A DNA stretch of 64,000 nucleotides from Ahaetulla prasina (taxonomy: Eukaryota; Chordata; Lepidosauria; Squamata; Colubridae): the NCBI RefSeq assembly GCF_028640845.1, contig NC_080542.1:14339901-14403900 (forward strand). The letters are read 5' to 3'. Positions 47,401-55,910 of this stretch are shown piece by piece; positions within the stretch are counted from its first letter, which is position 1; the number at the start of each line of letters is the position of its first letter. Position numbers and translations under genes: made by a program. The notes beneath the pieces were generated by a model. The model worked only from the letters and a program-made list of their open reading frames with translations. It had not been told where the DNA came from and did no database searches.

Positions 47401-50400
47401 GGCACCGTTTATCGGTGGTTCTCCTCCTATCTCTCCGACCGGTCGCAGACGGTGTTGTCAGAGGGGCAGAGGTCGACCGCGAGGGCCCTCACTTGTGGGG
47501 TGCCGCAGGGGTCGATTCTCTCGCCCCTTCTGTTCAACATCTACATGAAGCCGTTGGGTGAGATCATCAGTGGCTTTGGGGTGAAGTACCATCAGTACGC
47601 TGATGACACTCAGCTGTACTTCTCCACCCCAGGTCACCCCAATGAAGTTGTCGAAGTGCTGTCCCGGTGTTTGGAAGCCGTACGGGTCTGGATGGGGAGA
47701 AACAGGCTCAAGCTCAATCCCTCCAAGACGGAGTGGCTGTGGATGCCGGCATCTCGATTCAGTCAGCTGCAGCTGCAGCTGACTGTTGGAGGCGAGTTAT
47801 TGGCCCCAAAGGATAGGGTGCGCAACTTAGGCTGTCGTTTGAAGATCATTTGACGGCCGTCTCCAGGGGGGCCTTCCACCAGGTTCGCCTGGTTCGGCAG
47901 TTGCGCCCCTTCCTTGATCGGGATGCCTTGTGCACAGTCACTCATGCACTCGTTACCTCTCGCTTGGATTATTGTAATGCTCTCTACATGCGGCTCCCCT
48001 TAAGGTGCACCCGAAGGCTTCAGCTAGTCCAGAATGCAGCTGCGCGGGTGATAGAGGGAGGGTCTCGTACCTCCCATGTAACACCCCTCCTGCGCAGACT
48101 GCACTGGCTGCCTGTCGCTTTTCGGGTGCACTTTAAGGTTTTGGTTATGACCTTTAAAGCGCTCCATGGCTTAGGGCCTGGGTACTTACGGGACCGCCTA
48201 CTGTTACCATATGCCTCCCACCGACCCGTACGCTCTCACAGAGAGGGACTTCTCAGGGTGCCGTCCGCCAAGCAATGTCGGCTGGCGGCCCCCAGGGGGA
48301 GGTCCTTCTCTGTGGGGGGTCCCACACTCTGGAACGAACTTCCCCCCGGGTTACGCCCAAAACCTGGCCTTCGGACCTTTCGCGAACTGAAGACGATCTT
48401 TTATTCGCAGGCTGGCTTAAATTTTATGGATTGTATAGTTTTATTATTAATTTTAAACGGGGTTTTAATTTCTATATATTTTAAAATTTTAGGCAAAGTA
48501 TAATAAGTTTTTTAATTTTGCATTTTATAGATTATTGTCTTTTCTGTTTTTATCTGCCTGTACACCGCCCTGAGTCCTTTGGGAGAAGGGCGGTATAAAA
48601 ATCAAATAAATGAAATGAAAAAAAAATAAATGAAAATGAAAATGAAAGCCAAAGAGCCAGAGCTGTCTCAAGATGTCTCCGTGGTCACGTGGCCAGAATG
48701 ACTAAATGCCAAAGGTGCACATTGTTACCTTCCCACCAAAGGTGGTCCCTATTTTTCTACTTGCATTTTTTACGTGCTTTCAAACTGCTAGGTTGGCAGA
48801 AGCTGGGACAAGTAATGGGAGCTTAGCCCGTTCCACAGCACTAGGGATTCAAACTGGGCCTCTGTGGCTCAGACTGATAAGACAGTCTGTTATTAACAGC
48901 AGCTGCTTGCAATTACTGCAGGTTCAAGCCCCACAAGGCCCAAGGTTGACTCAGCCTTCCATCCTTTATAAGGTAGGTAAAATGAGGACCCAGATTGTTG
49001 GGGGCAATAAGTTGACTTTGTATATAATATACAAATGGATGAAGACTATTGCTTGACATAGTGTAAGCCGCCCTGAGTCTTCGGAGAAGGGTGTGATATA
49101 AATGCAAATTAAAAAAAAACAACTACTGAACTGCCGACCTTTCGATCGACAAGCTCAGCATCTTAACCACTGAGCCACTGCGTCCCTCCAATGTACAGTA
49201 CATTAATCTAATTTTAAAAGTAACCTCGAATCAGTAAAATTAAAGAGAAAATGATTTTTCTCTAAATTTTTAAAAAAATCAAGATATTACCTTCCAGAAT
49301 TGTTTTTCTATTATGTTCAGGTTGGCTTTATGGTTTTCTGCTCGGAATATGAATGTAGATGACAGCATGGCATGCAAAGCGTGCGCTACCACATAGACTG
49401 CATTGTAGATGCTGTAGCTGTGGCCAGTCATGTCCATTTCGAACACAGGTGTAGGAAGAGTCTCCAGTTTCTCCTCTCCAGTGCATATGACTTCTTCATC
49501 ATCATCATCATTTATCACAGAGCTGGAGAATGAACATTCAAATGCATTTTTCCAGAAGAGGTTGATAAAGCTATCCTCTTCGTCAAAGTCAGGCTTTCTC
49601 GTCTGAAGAAATTTCTGGAATCCCAACACCTTCTCTGAGTGAATTGAAAAGGATAACGCACCATGGAGAAGATCTATCTTTTCATTTCTTTGAAAGGGAA
49701 GTGACATGAAATCCATCTGTGCGGTCATAACCCACACCTTAACGTTTGCCAATAGTGATATTTCTTCCATATTTGACAGACCTGGAAATAGTCTCAAAAC
49801 TACCATGTCATCAATTTCACCGTGAACTATCATTACGTTTGCAACGCTCCTCATGATAACATTGAACAACTTAATCGCAGCATCCATTACATCAGTAATG
49901 TCATTGGAATAAGAAACAGTTGGTGACTTTTCAGTGAAATCAAAGCAGATACCTCTCTGGGAAAACATGGGAACCACATCATGTACAAACTTTTCACCAT
50001 TCTCATTATTCATATAAACCAACCCAATCCATGTCCATCTGAATTTGAGGAGTAACTGGAGAATTCCCTTGTACTGAAGATCAACATCTGGGAACATCTG
50101 TTGATATGAAGCAATATGAGTTTTTATATTCATCTCTGGAGCCGAGCCATAGATGAACTGAAGAAAATATGGGAATGAAATCAGGAGATAAAATGATATA
50201 AAATTGAACAGGAATAAATGGCTTGAAGAAACTGAATTATGCATTTGACTATATAAGAAACAATCTTTTACTCATTTGACAGGTCCACATCAGCAAAATA
50301 AACACTATATTAGAATTTTGCAAGAGATCATCCACATAGCACGACATCATTTCTCACTTTACGAGTAGAGGAGAATATGGATACCATATTTCTGCGGTAT

Positions 50401-53400
50401 CCAATTTGGTATATGCTCAAGTAATATTGCATTTGAAGACAATTATGATAGTTTCACATTCTGAGAATTTATCAATAGCTTTTCAATATTTTCTTAAATA
50501 TATATTAATTTCACATCCTGGTTTCATCCATCCATCCATCCATCCATCCATCCATCCATCCATCCATCCATCCTACAGGATCCATAAATAAAGTAATGAA
50601 CATTGATACAAATTAAATGTAATTTGAAAAAAAATGTAAAAAAAGATGTTGAGACTCTAGAAAGAGTGCAGAGAAGAGCAACAAAGATGATTAGGGGACT
50701 GGATGCTAAAACATATAAAGAATAGTTGCTGGAACTGGATATGCAGTACTAGGATTAACATGATAGCAGTATTTCGATATTTCAGAGGCTGCCACAAAGA
50801 AGAGGGAGTCAAGCTATTCTCCAAAGCACCTGAGGGCAGGACAAGAAGCAATGAGTGGAAACTAATCAAGGAGAGAAGCAACTTAGAACCAAGGAGAAAT
50901 TTCCTGAAAGTTAGAACAATTAATCAGTGAAACCACTTGACTCCAGAAGTTGTGAATGCTCCAACACTGGAAATTTTTAAGAAGATGTCGGCTAACCATT
51001 TGTCTGAAGAGGTGTAGGGTTTCCTGCCTGAGCAGGGGGTTAGACTAGAAGACCTCCAAGGCCTCTTCCAATTCTGTTATTCTACATGCTAAATAAATAA
51101 CAAAGACCATCTATATTCCAACTAAGATATCACAAAATACTTGAATGCTTAAAGAAAGACACTGCAGATATAGTTTGGTGCTAAGCCTTGTAGACCTTTA
51201 TAGGTTGACACTCTAAATTATACACAGATGCTTATTGACAGCATGATAAGAAGGTGTCTCCATTGTTTAATCTTCAGGTGTCCATTCATAATTTCTAGCA
51301 TTTCCCCCTTCACTGAAGCCAAGAGCAAAAAGAATGTGTCCAATGTTTAGAAGTTGTAATTAATCTATTCAGTTTCTTAAGCCCTCACCCCAACTCTTAC
51401 CCCTAACCCAGTGGTGGGATTCAGCCAGTTCGCACCACTTCAGGAGAACCAGTTGTTAACTTTCTGAGCAGTTTGAAAACTGGTTGTTGGAAGAAATCAT
51501 CAGGGCAGAGAACCGGTTGTTAAATTACTTGAATCCCACCACTGCCCTAACCCTAACCCTAACCCTAACCCTAACCCTCATCCCAAGTTTCCTTATCACA
51601 AGAGTGGAATTTTCCCAGGTTATTTTTTAAATCCAACTTCTTTATTCCAGTTATAGCACACATGGCATTCTTGTACTGTATAGTAGGCATGGCCATAAGG
51701 AAAAAAAGATGAATGAATGAAAGACTTACAAAATGCCTATGTTCCAATAAAGGATTGTACCTGTGGCATCTTGTAAACAGATAGGAGGGTGGTTAAATGA
51801 AATCCAACAGCAGAGGTAGGTCCTCCAATAACAGCTATTGGTCTGTTTTGCACATCACAGTTGTAGTTAGGGATGAGGCTCCCTTCAGCAGAGAACAATT
51901 CTAATGAGGCACGATAAGTCCAACTTGCACTAAAATAGCTATTATAGATATAGAAACCCAAAGTAAGATTAGGTAAAATCTGAGGATTTTCATTGATCTC
52001 CTTAATACTAAACTGCAATGTCAGAAATTGCTGATAAATTGGTGTCATGACCCTGTAAAGAAAAAGCACATGTCACATAATGTTTAATGACAAATACAAC
52101 ATTGGTATGTTTCATTTTAGTTAGCAGAGGCTAACGAAAGCTAAGTGGAATATATATATATATATATATTCTACCAAATATATTTTGCTGATAAAGAAAT
52201 AAAGGGAGACTAGTATAGAACTATTTCAAGCTATTTAGTTCTCATCAGCTAGCCATACCCTCACTCGGATTCAAACTTGGGCTACCTGCATATTAGGCAG
52301 TTGTATTATCCTCTGAGCCACAAGTTCTCCTCCACACATCCAGGACATAAACTGTTTCAACTTCCACCCTCAAAATGATGCTATAGAGCACTGCACACCA
52401 GAACAACTGGACACAAGAACAGTTTTTTCCCGAAGGCCATCACTCTGCTAAACAAATAATTCCCTCAACACTGTCCAACTATTTACTAAATCTGCACTAC
52501 TATTAATCTTCTCATCGTTCCCATCACCAATCTCTTTCCACTTATGACTGTATGACTGTAACTTTGTTGCTGGCAATCCTTATGATTTATATTGATATAT
52601 TGACCATCATTTGTGTTGTAAATGTTGTACCTTGATGAAGGTATCTTTTCTTTTATGTACACTGAGAGCATATGCACAAAGACAAATTCCTGTGTGTCCA
52701 ATCACACTTGGCCAATAAAAAAAATCTATTCTATTCTATTCTATTCTATTCTATTCTATTCTATTCTATTCTATTCTATTCTATTCTATTCTATATTCTA
52801 TTCTATTCTATTTCTATTCTGTTCTGTTCTGTTCTGTTCTGTTCTGTTCTGTTCTGTTCTGTTCTGTTCTGTTCTGTTCTGTTCTATTTATCAGCTGAGC
52901 CAGGGGAGAGGTTAAATGTTTTTCTGTTAGAGCACCTGGTTGACTGAAGGGAAAAAAATTGCTGACAAAGAAATAAAGGGAGACTAGTAGAGATCTAGCT
53001 CAGAGGGTTAATACAAGTGACTAATATGCAGGCAGCCCAAGTTCGAATCCGAGTAAGGGTATGGCTAGCTGAAGAAAGCTAAATAGCTTGAAATAGATCT
53101 ATACTAGTCTCCTTTTATTTCTTTATCAGCAAAATATATTTGGTACAAAATAGTTTGTCGTTAAAGCGACTGCCTGAGGACTCTTGGATTGGAGTTGAAA
53201 GGCGAAAGGGAAGCAGTATGCTCCCTCCCATATTGGGGCAGACCAGGTGCTTCGACAGAAAAACACTTATATATGTATGTATTTATGTATGTATGTATAT
53301 CTCATAATATTAAATTATGGGGATTTTCAAATATGCTAGGGAAAATTCCCGTCTTATTTTTTTTTAATGAATCACAGATTAGTTTATGCAAACTGAGCAT

Positions 53401-53867
53401 TGATTTTCACTTACTAAAGACATGATCTGTATATTATTAACCACAATCTGAAATACTTGCTTCTTTGAAAGCCCATGGAATTGACTCCTAGGACCTTCCT
53501 TTGATAGAAGTTTTCCTGAGGTTAACTAAGGAAACTAGGCTATGTTTCCTTCATGATATAATCAGAAAGAATGCCATTTCCCAGGCAGAGAGGAAACCAT
53601 CTCAATCGGCATTAGGAAGGAATATGTGGGCATTTTAAAATAAACTTACAGAATTTCATCAAAGAGATCACTAGAGGGTGCTTTACTGAAGTCCATCATA
53701 GAAGTCAATATGTAGATCTTAGATAAAATGCCTACAATAATGAGGTCTCCTGGTTGGTATTGCTTATGAAGAAAAGGCAAGGGATTACTGATGTGGCATT
53801 TAGCCCTTGGAAATTTGGATGCAACCGGGTGCAAAAGGACTAAAAATATTGTTCCAAATATCACCAT
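32383..53867 (-). CDS. V2R unit C: intact vomeronasal type-2 receptor, six exons
   Basis: Class C GPCR for chemosensory cues. Exons: 53650-53867, 51761-52052, 49291-50157, 41335-41562, 38641-38767 and 32383-33284, all with GT/AG borders and matching phases, giving 877 aa. Start ATG 53865-53867 opens a hydrophobic signal peptide ([17 protein letters not shown]). Venus flytrap about residues 20-535, Cys-rich linker 536-600, 7TM about 602-860. The length fits the family (about 850-880 aa). No internal stops were found. It spans 21.5 kb because its introns are filled with L2, CR1, CR1-L3, SINE and hAT insertions. It is the only clearly intact gene in the window. Confidence 0.95.
33285..33734 (-). 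other. Start of intron 5 of unit C
   Basis: AT-rich. The 20-bp motif GTTATGAGTAA occurs twice around 33700-33735, at the 5' border of the L2 element. Confidence 0.5.
33735..37400 (+). mobile_element. L2-type LINE, nearly full length, frameshifted
   Basis: GC-rich against its AT-rich surroundings. It contains a 5' region (33735-34400), an endonuclease, a reverse transcriptase, and a 3' end AACCGCCCTGAGTCCCTTGG...AGGGCGGTATATAAAT with an (AATA)n tail. The C-terminus ([53 protein letters not shown]) is typical of L2. It is in intron 5 of unit C, antisense to the gene. Confidence 0.9.
34400..37188 (+). pseudogene. L2-type endonuclease-reverse transcriptase, several frameshifts
   Basis: Pieces in different frames. 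Endonuclease: [11 protein letters not shown] (about 34470), [11 protein letters not shown] and [11 protein letters not shown] (34646-35863 frame). [53 protein letters not shown] and the active site YADDTQLF (35910-36370). C-terminal region 36343-37188. Breaks lie near 34600, 35860 and 36370, so it is dead. Confidence 0.88.
37511..37611. repeat. (ATCT)n microsatellite, part 1
   Basis: GATA-type tetranucleotide run, split from part 2 by a hAT MITE. Confidence 0.93.
37612..37925. mobile_element. hAT MITE inserted inside an (ATCT)n microsatellite
   Basis: Left end CAGCGGTGGGATTCAAAT, right end GAATGCCACCACTC, with TATCTATC on both sides. The target repeat cannot be distinguished from the microsatellite, but both sides are the same tract. 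Confidence 0.82.
37926..38037. repeat. (ATCT)n microsatellite, part 2
   Basis: Continuation of the tract interrupted by the MITE. Confidence 0.93.
38041..38385 (+). mobile_element. CR1 LINE 3' end
   Basis: Antepenultimate coding part (FQYLRG-, NNFLTVR-type residues) and tail GGGGGTTGGACTGGAGGACC, then ATT-rich repeats running into another (ATCT)n tract (38400-38510). Confidence 0.87.
38400..38525. repeat. (ATCT)n microsatellite
   Basis: Third GATA-type tract in intron 5 of unit C, interrupted by CTCT and ATC variants. Confidence 0.9.
38641..38767 (-). CDS. V2R unit C exon 5 (Cys-rich linker)
   Basis: 127 bp, donor GTAAGA, acceptor AACAG. Encodes [17 protein letters not shown]...[19 protein letters not shown], with all linker cysteines present. 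Confidence 0.94.
38793..38939. mobile_element. hAT MITE (CAGTGGTGGG family), 147 bp
   Basis: Left CAGGGGTGGGTTCTAC, right CAACCCACCACTG. Target copies AAGTAAAT (38785-38792) and AAGTGAAT (38940-38947), one mismatch. It starts only 25 bp upstream of exon 5 in gene sense. Confidence 0.87.
39007..39540 (-). mobile_element. CR1/Jockey-superfamily LINE 3' end (TTGTGACAAAATAAA tail)
   Basis: TTTATTTTGTCACAACAGTATATA is the reversed tail. TAGGACAGGAACGGTAGGCA and CTCTTAGGAATGGGGTGAGG match, in reverse, the 3' end of the copy at 43.4 kb. Confidence 0.8.
39651..40396. mobile_element. MITE with CAAGGGGTATCAAACTC ends
   Basis: Ends CAAGGGGTATCAAACTC and GAGTTTGATACCCTTG are inverted. TTCTAGAC lies on both sides (39644-39651, the last base shared with the element, and 40397-40404). 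The interior has a long pyrimidine tract (39860-40010). It is related to 60906-61756 and lies in intron 4 of unit C. Confidence 0.83.
40465..41147 (+). mobile_element. CR1 LINE, 5'-truncated
   Basis: Encodes the CR1 RT C-terminus ([62 protein letters not shown]), with one stop replacing a codon at 40998. Tail GGGGTTGGACTAGAAGGCC, then (GTT)n. Low damage. Confidence 0.92.
41335..41562 (-). CDS. V2R unit C exon 4
   Basis: 228 bp, acceptor TCAG, donor GTATGG. Encodes [40 protein letters not shown] and IEWPRRFNQ. Confidence 0.94.
41830..42072 (+). mobile_element. Snake CR1-L3-type LINE, left part (interrupted)
   Basis: Encodes [39 protein letters not shown] and [17 protein letters not shown]. 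The next residues ([20 protein letters not shown]) are at 45400, so 3.3 kb is inserted here. Confidence 0.85.
42003..43565 (+). pseudogene. CR1/Jockey-type reverse transcriptase, single in-frame stop
   Basis: Target-primed RT fragment. One frame is open over about 520 codons apart from a TGA at 42711-42713. Motifs: [60 protein letters not shown], active site LFADDVKLF, then [18 protein letters not shown] and [19 protein letters not shown]. The first ~70 bases of the frame belong to the host CR1-L3 copy. The endonuclease is missing through 5' truncation. Confidence 0.88.
43558..44845 (-). mobile_element. Snake CR1-L3-type LINE with (AATAG)n tail
   Basis: The (AATAG)n run (43558-43622) is its 3' tail. 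The minus strand then encodes [24 protein letters not shown]-type C-terminus pieces, and [20 protein letters not shown]. Upstream come [20 protein letters not shown] and the RT core [19 protein letters not shown] and [12 protein letters not shown] (44495-44695). It is 5'-truncated and frameshifted. Confidence 0.88.
44907..45395 (+). mobile_element. L2-type LINE 3' end
   Basis: Encodes [20 protein letters not shown] in one frame and [32 protein letters not shown] in the L2 frame. Tail AACCGCCCTGAGTCCTTCGG...GGGCGGTATAAAAATTT and (AAAT)n. Confidence 0.88.
45396..45935 (+). mobile_element. Snake CR1-L3-type LINE, right part with (ATTCT)n tail
   Basis: Continues the copy broken at 42072: [57 protein letters not shown]. 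The 3' UTR ends in CACACTTGGCCAATAAAAA followed by (ATTCT)n. Confidence 0.88.
45936..46526 (-). other. Part of intron 3 of unit C, AT-rich
   Basis: No repeat or exon recognised. Confidence 0.5.
46527..46662. mobile_element. Tc1/mariner-type MITE
   Basis: Ends CCATGTTTTCCCAAAAATAA and the imperfect inverse TTATTTTGGAGGAAATAGGG flanked by TA. The superfamily is inferred from the TA target and general family look. Confidence 0.65.
46830..48620 (+). mobile_element. L2-type LINE, 5'-truncated
   Basis: Reverse transcriptase region plus C-terminus and tail CACCGCCCTGAGTCCTTTGG...GGGCGGTATAAAAATC. Closely related to 33735-37400. Confidence 0.92.
46888..48503 (+). pseudogene. L2-type reverse transcriptase, one frameshift
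   Basis: The first frame (46888-47853) is open with [60 protein letters not shown] and the active site [12 protein letters not shown]. Compared with the copy at 36560 a deletion near 47835 (after RNLG) removes about a dozen codons and shifts the frame. The rest continues at 47850-48503 ([35 protein letters not shown]). Confidence 0.9.
48856..49118 (+). mobile_element. tRNA-derived SINE, type III (L2-like tail)
   Basis: Same family as 14030-14290: head CTCTGTGGCTCAGACTGATA, B-box GGTTCAAGCCCC, tail GCCGCCCTGAGTCTTCGGAG. Nested in the type I SINE. Confidence 0.87.
49291..50157 (-). CDS. V2R unit C exon 3 (ligand-binding core)
   Basis: 867 bp, acceptor CTTCAG, donor GTAATA. Encodes [60 protein letters not shown] and [20 protein letters not shown]. 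One codon shorter than unit B. Confidence 0.95.
50522..50575. repeat. (CATC)n microsatellite
   Basis: About 13 units in intron 2 of unit C. Confidence 0.93.
50645..51088 (+). mobile_element. CR1 LINE 3' end
   Basis: GAGTGCAGAGAAGAGCAACA...AGGGGGTTAGACTAGAAGAC. More decayed than the copies at 40465 and 62432, with frame breaks near 50735. Confidence 0.87.
51409..51544. mobile_element. hAT MITE (CAGTGGTGGG family) inserted in a telomere-like repeat
   Basis: 136 bp. Ends CAGTGGTGGGATTCA and TGAATCCCACCACTG are a 14-15 bp inverted repeat. Perfect 8-bp duplication CCCTAACC (51401-51408 and 51545-51552), itself part of the telomeric motif. Confidence 0.92.
51545..51579. repeat. Interstitial telomeric repeat (CCCTAA)n
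   Basis: About six tandem CCCTAA units, with a further degenerate stretch before the MITE (51385-51408). It lies in intron 2 of unit C, so it is internal and not a chromosome end. Confidence 0.93.
51761..52052 (-). CDS. V2R unit C exon 2
   Basis: 292 bp (phase-checked), acceptor TTACAG, donor GTACAA. Encodes [39 protein letters not shown] and [16 protein letters not shown]. Confidence 0.93.
52178..52330 (-). mobile_element. tRNA-like fold-back element, inverted copy (one end missing)
   Basis: On the minus strand: CTCAGAGGATAATACAACTG, B-box AGTTTGAATCC, GTATGGCTAGCTGATGAG, then TACTAGTCTCCCTTTATTTC and TTTATCAGCAAAATATATTT. It matches 52961-53145 in the opposite direction over about 150 bp. 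The left arm is missing on its 5' side. Confidence 0.82.
52337..52730 (+). mobile_element. Snake CR1-L3-type LINE 3' end
   Basis: [14 protein letters not shown] coding end, [14 protein letters not shown], then the standard 3' UTR to CACACTTGGCCAATAAAAA. Confidence 0.87.
52728..52887. repeat. (TATTC)n passing into (TGTTC)n, LINE-seeded
   Basis: About 18 TATTC units, then about 13 TGTTC units, directly after the CR1-L3 tail. The second unit differs by one base, so one variant pentamer has expanded. Confidence 0.95.
52961..53145 (+). mobile_element. tRNA-like core between ~37-bp terminal inverted repeats
   Basis: Left arm from 52961 (GCTGACAAAGAAATAAAGGG, AGACTAGTAGAGATCTA), right arm ending 53130 (TAGATCTATACTAGTCTCC, TTTTATTTCTTTATCAGC); the arms are inverse with about three differences. 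Between them a tRNA-like core: A-box-like TAGCTCAGAGGGTTAATAC, B-box GTTCGAATCC. The sequence to 53145 is shared with the inverted copy. Confidence 0.8.
53151..53649 (-). other. Part of intron 1 of unit C
   Basis: Short (TATG)n at 53270-53302; otherwise nothing recognised. Confidence 0.5.
53650..53867 (-). CDS. V2R unit C exon 1 with signal peptide
   Basis: ATG at 53865-53867; [17 protein letters not shown] is a typical signal peptide, followed by [36 protein letters not shown] and SSDLFDEIL. Donor GTAAGT. Confidence 0.95.
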
Positions 53868-54380
53868 TCTGAATGAAGCAACTCCTTCTTTAAGTCAGCT
53901 CATCTTCCCAGCACTGTCCTTCATGAATTCTGATAAATCTAATCTAAATCCCTAGACAGTGTGTTACTAGATAAAAGGGACAATTATCAAAGTTCAGCAC
54001 CTTAACTATCTTTAACCCCCAGGTGGGAACAGTCCAGACAATATTCTATTTTCTTTTCCACAAATGATTTTATTTTGTTGCATTGCATTTCAGCATTTGT
54101 GATTCTCACAAATCATTTGGGATCTATGTGGCTCTCAGACATTAGCATGTTCAAATGTATAATTGCAGAGGAAGAACCAAGTAAAAATAATAGATGAAAA
54201 AAAAACAATGGATAAGAATACATGTGTTATATCTTAATTGAGATTTTATATGTCCTTTACTGAAAAAGCCACAAATGTAAATAATTAAAAATAAAACTCT
54301 TTGGGGATTAGAACACATAGCTCAACTTACCTTATCTATATTGGGCTTATTGAAATGAAGGGAAAATGAAGGGGAAAATG
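53868..54380. other. 5' flank of unit C
   Basis: AT-rich, no TATA box or other element that I can defend, no repeat recognised. Confidence 0.5.
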
Positions 54381-54624
54381 CAGTGGTGAAATTCAATTTT
54401 TTTCCCCAGAGGTTCTGTGGGTGTGGCTTGGTGGGCATGGCAGGGGAAGGATACTGCAAAAATCTCCATTCTCACCCTACTCCTGGGGGAAAGATACTGC
54501 AAAATCTCCATTCCCATCCCACTCTGGGGCCAGCCAGAGGTGGTATTTGCCAGTTCTCCAATTTACTCAAATTTTCCACTGCCGGTTCTCCAGAACCTGT
54601 CAGAACCTACAGGATTTCACCCTT
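54381..54624. mobile_element. hAT MITE (CAGTGGTGGG family), 244 bp
   Basis: Left CAGTGGTGAAATTCAATT, right AGGATTTCACCCTT. Target copies GGAAAATG (54373-54380) and GGAAAAATG (54625-54633), one extra base. Its interior is the reverse of 31405-31752. Confidence 0.8.
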
Positions 54625-54922
54625 GGAAAAATGGCATTTACCACTGATCTACTTCAGTGTGATAGCAAGATGATCAGAAACAGAAATATTCATGAGGGTG
54701 GGAGGGAAATTTTTTTAAAAATAGTGTGTAACTCTGCAATTGCCGCACCAATATTTTTTTTTAATGGGAAAGCAACATACATACAAATTTACCAGGTTTT
54801 TTATATATATATATAATGTAGCTGCTATTTTGACTTTTTAAATGTTTCTCCATATGCCCTTTATTGGAAGTTAGTGATTCTGAATACAGTAAAAATTGGG
54901 TAAGATGGCAATAGGAAAGAAC

Positions 54923-55387
54923 TACCATATTTTTCAGAGTATAAGATGCACCGGAGTATAAGACGCGCTTTAATTTTGGGGGAGGAAAATAAGAAAAAAG
55001 CTGATTGGCAGGTGGATTGGCCTCCCGGAATACCCCCAATCAGCTGTTCCCAGAGGTGAATTTTAGCAACAGGTTCCTTGGTTGTGAGCTCTGTGTTTTG
55101 ATTTTTTTTTTTTCTGCCTCTGAAAGTCTCCGAAACAGAGCTTCAGAAAAAAAGCCTCTGAAACTCTGTTTGGAGGCTTCTTTTCTGAAGCTCTGTTTGG
55201 AGGCTTCTTTTCTGAAGCTCTGTTTGGGGGCTTCTTTTCTGAAGTTTCATTTCTGATGCTGTTTTCAGCCTCTGAAATCTCCGTTTGAGAAGCTGGGCGG
55301 GGCTACATTCGGAGTATAGGATGCTCCCAGATTTTCACCCTCTTTTTTGGGGAAAGAAATGTATTTTATACTCCGAAAAATATGGTA
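54923..55387. mobile_element. Tc1/mariner-type MITE with an internal tandem repeat
   Basis: Ends ACCATATTTTTCAGAGTATA and TATACTCCGAAAAATATGGT are inverted, flanked by TA. Inside, a 27-bp unit (TTTGGAGGCTTCTTTTCTGA...) is repeated three times at 55163-55242. Confidence 0.82.
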
Positions 55388-55604
55388 TATCTTCTAAATT
55401 TTTCAGAAGAGTTCACTGTATAATAGAAGATTAAAATATATTCATATGTATTGTTAGTATTTCTATGCAGGTGTGCTTTAGAGTAAATTGGAGAACAGAT
55501 TTTACTGAATACACATAAAACAAATTTCTTAGTGGCATAAAAGTTGCTCCTTTATCCATTTGAGATTTCTAGTCAATTGTATTTTTCTCTGTCAGGTTTT
55601 TCAG

Positions 55605-55870
55605 CAGAGGTGCAATTCAGCAGAGTGGCTGAATGGGTTCATGACACTGGTGATGGTCTCTGCGCGGGTAGTTTGAGCCCTAGCACTGCATGGCGGGGTG
55701 AGCTCCCATCACTTGCCTCAGCTTCTGCCCACCTAGCAGTTTGAAAGAAATGTTCTATGCGAGAAGATAAATAGGTACCACTTAGGCGCGGATATGAACC
55801 GGTGCTCTGTGCAGGTGGTCAGATTCCTGCCAGTTCTGAACCTTCCTGCTTGTGATGCTCATTTGAAAGG
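55605..55870. mobile_element. hAT MITE remnant with a type I SINE fragment inside
   Basis: CAGAGGTGCAATTCAGCAG resembles the hAT left end; AACCGGTGCTC and TGCCAGTTCTGAACC resemble its interior. Between them, about 55640-55790 is a type I SINE piece (GCTTCTGCCCACCTAGCAGT). The right end is not found. Confidence 0.5.
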
Positions 55871-55910
55871 TGGCTTTGGTGGAGGGAGGGGGCTTAGGAT
55901 AGCTCTCTGC

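Larger units (their letters stand above)
46712..49187 (-). mobile_element. Type I SINE broken by an L2 LINE and a type III SINE
   Basis: Pieces at 46712-46795, 48646-48855 and 49121-49187 join in order into one type I SINE (compare 27341-27713). The first gap holds an L2 LINE, the second a type III SINE. This gives a relative order: the SINE I first, the others later. Confidence 0.83.

Noticed and set aside
51540..51580. A true chromosome end
   Set aside because: Only about six CCCTAA units, with V2R exons on both sides; it is an internal tract.
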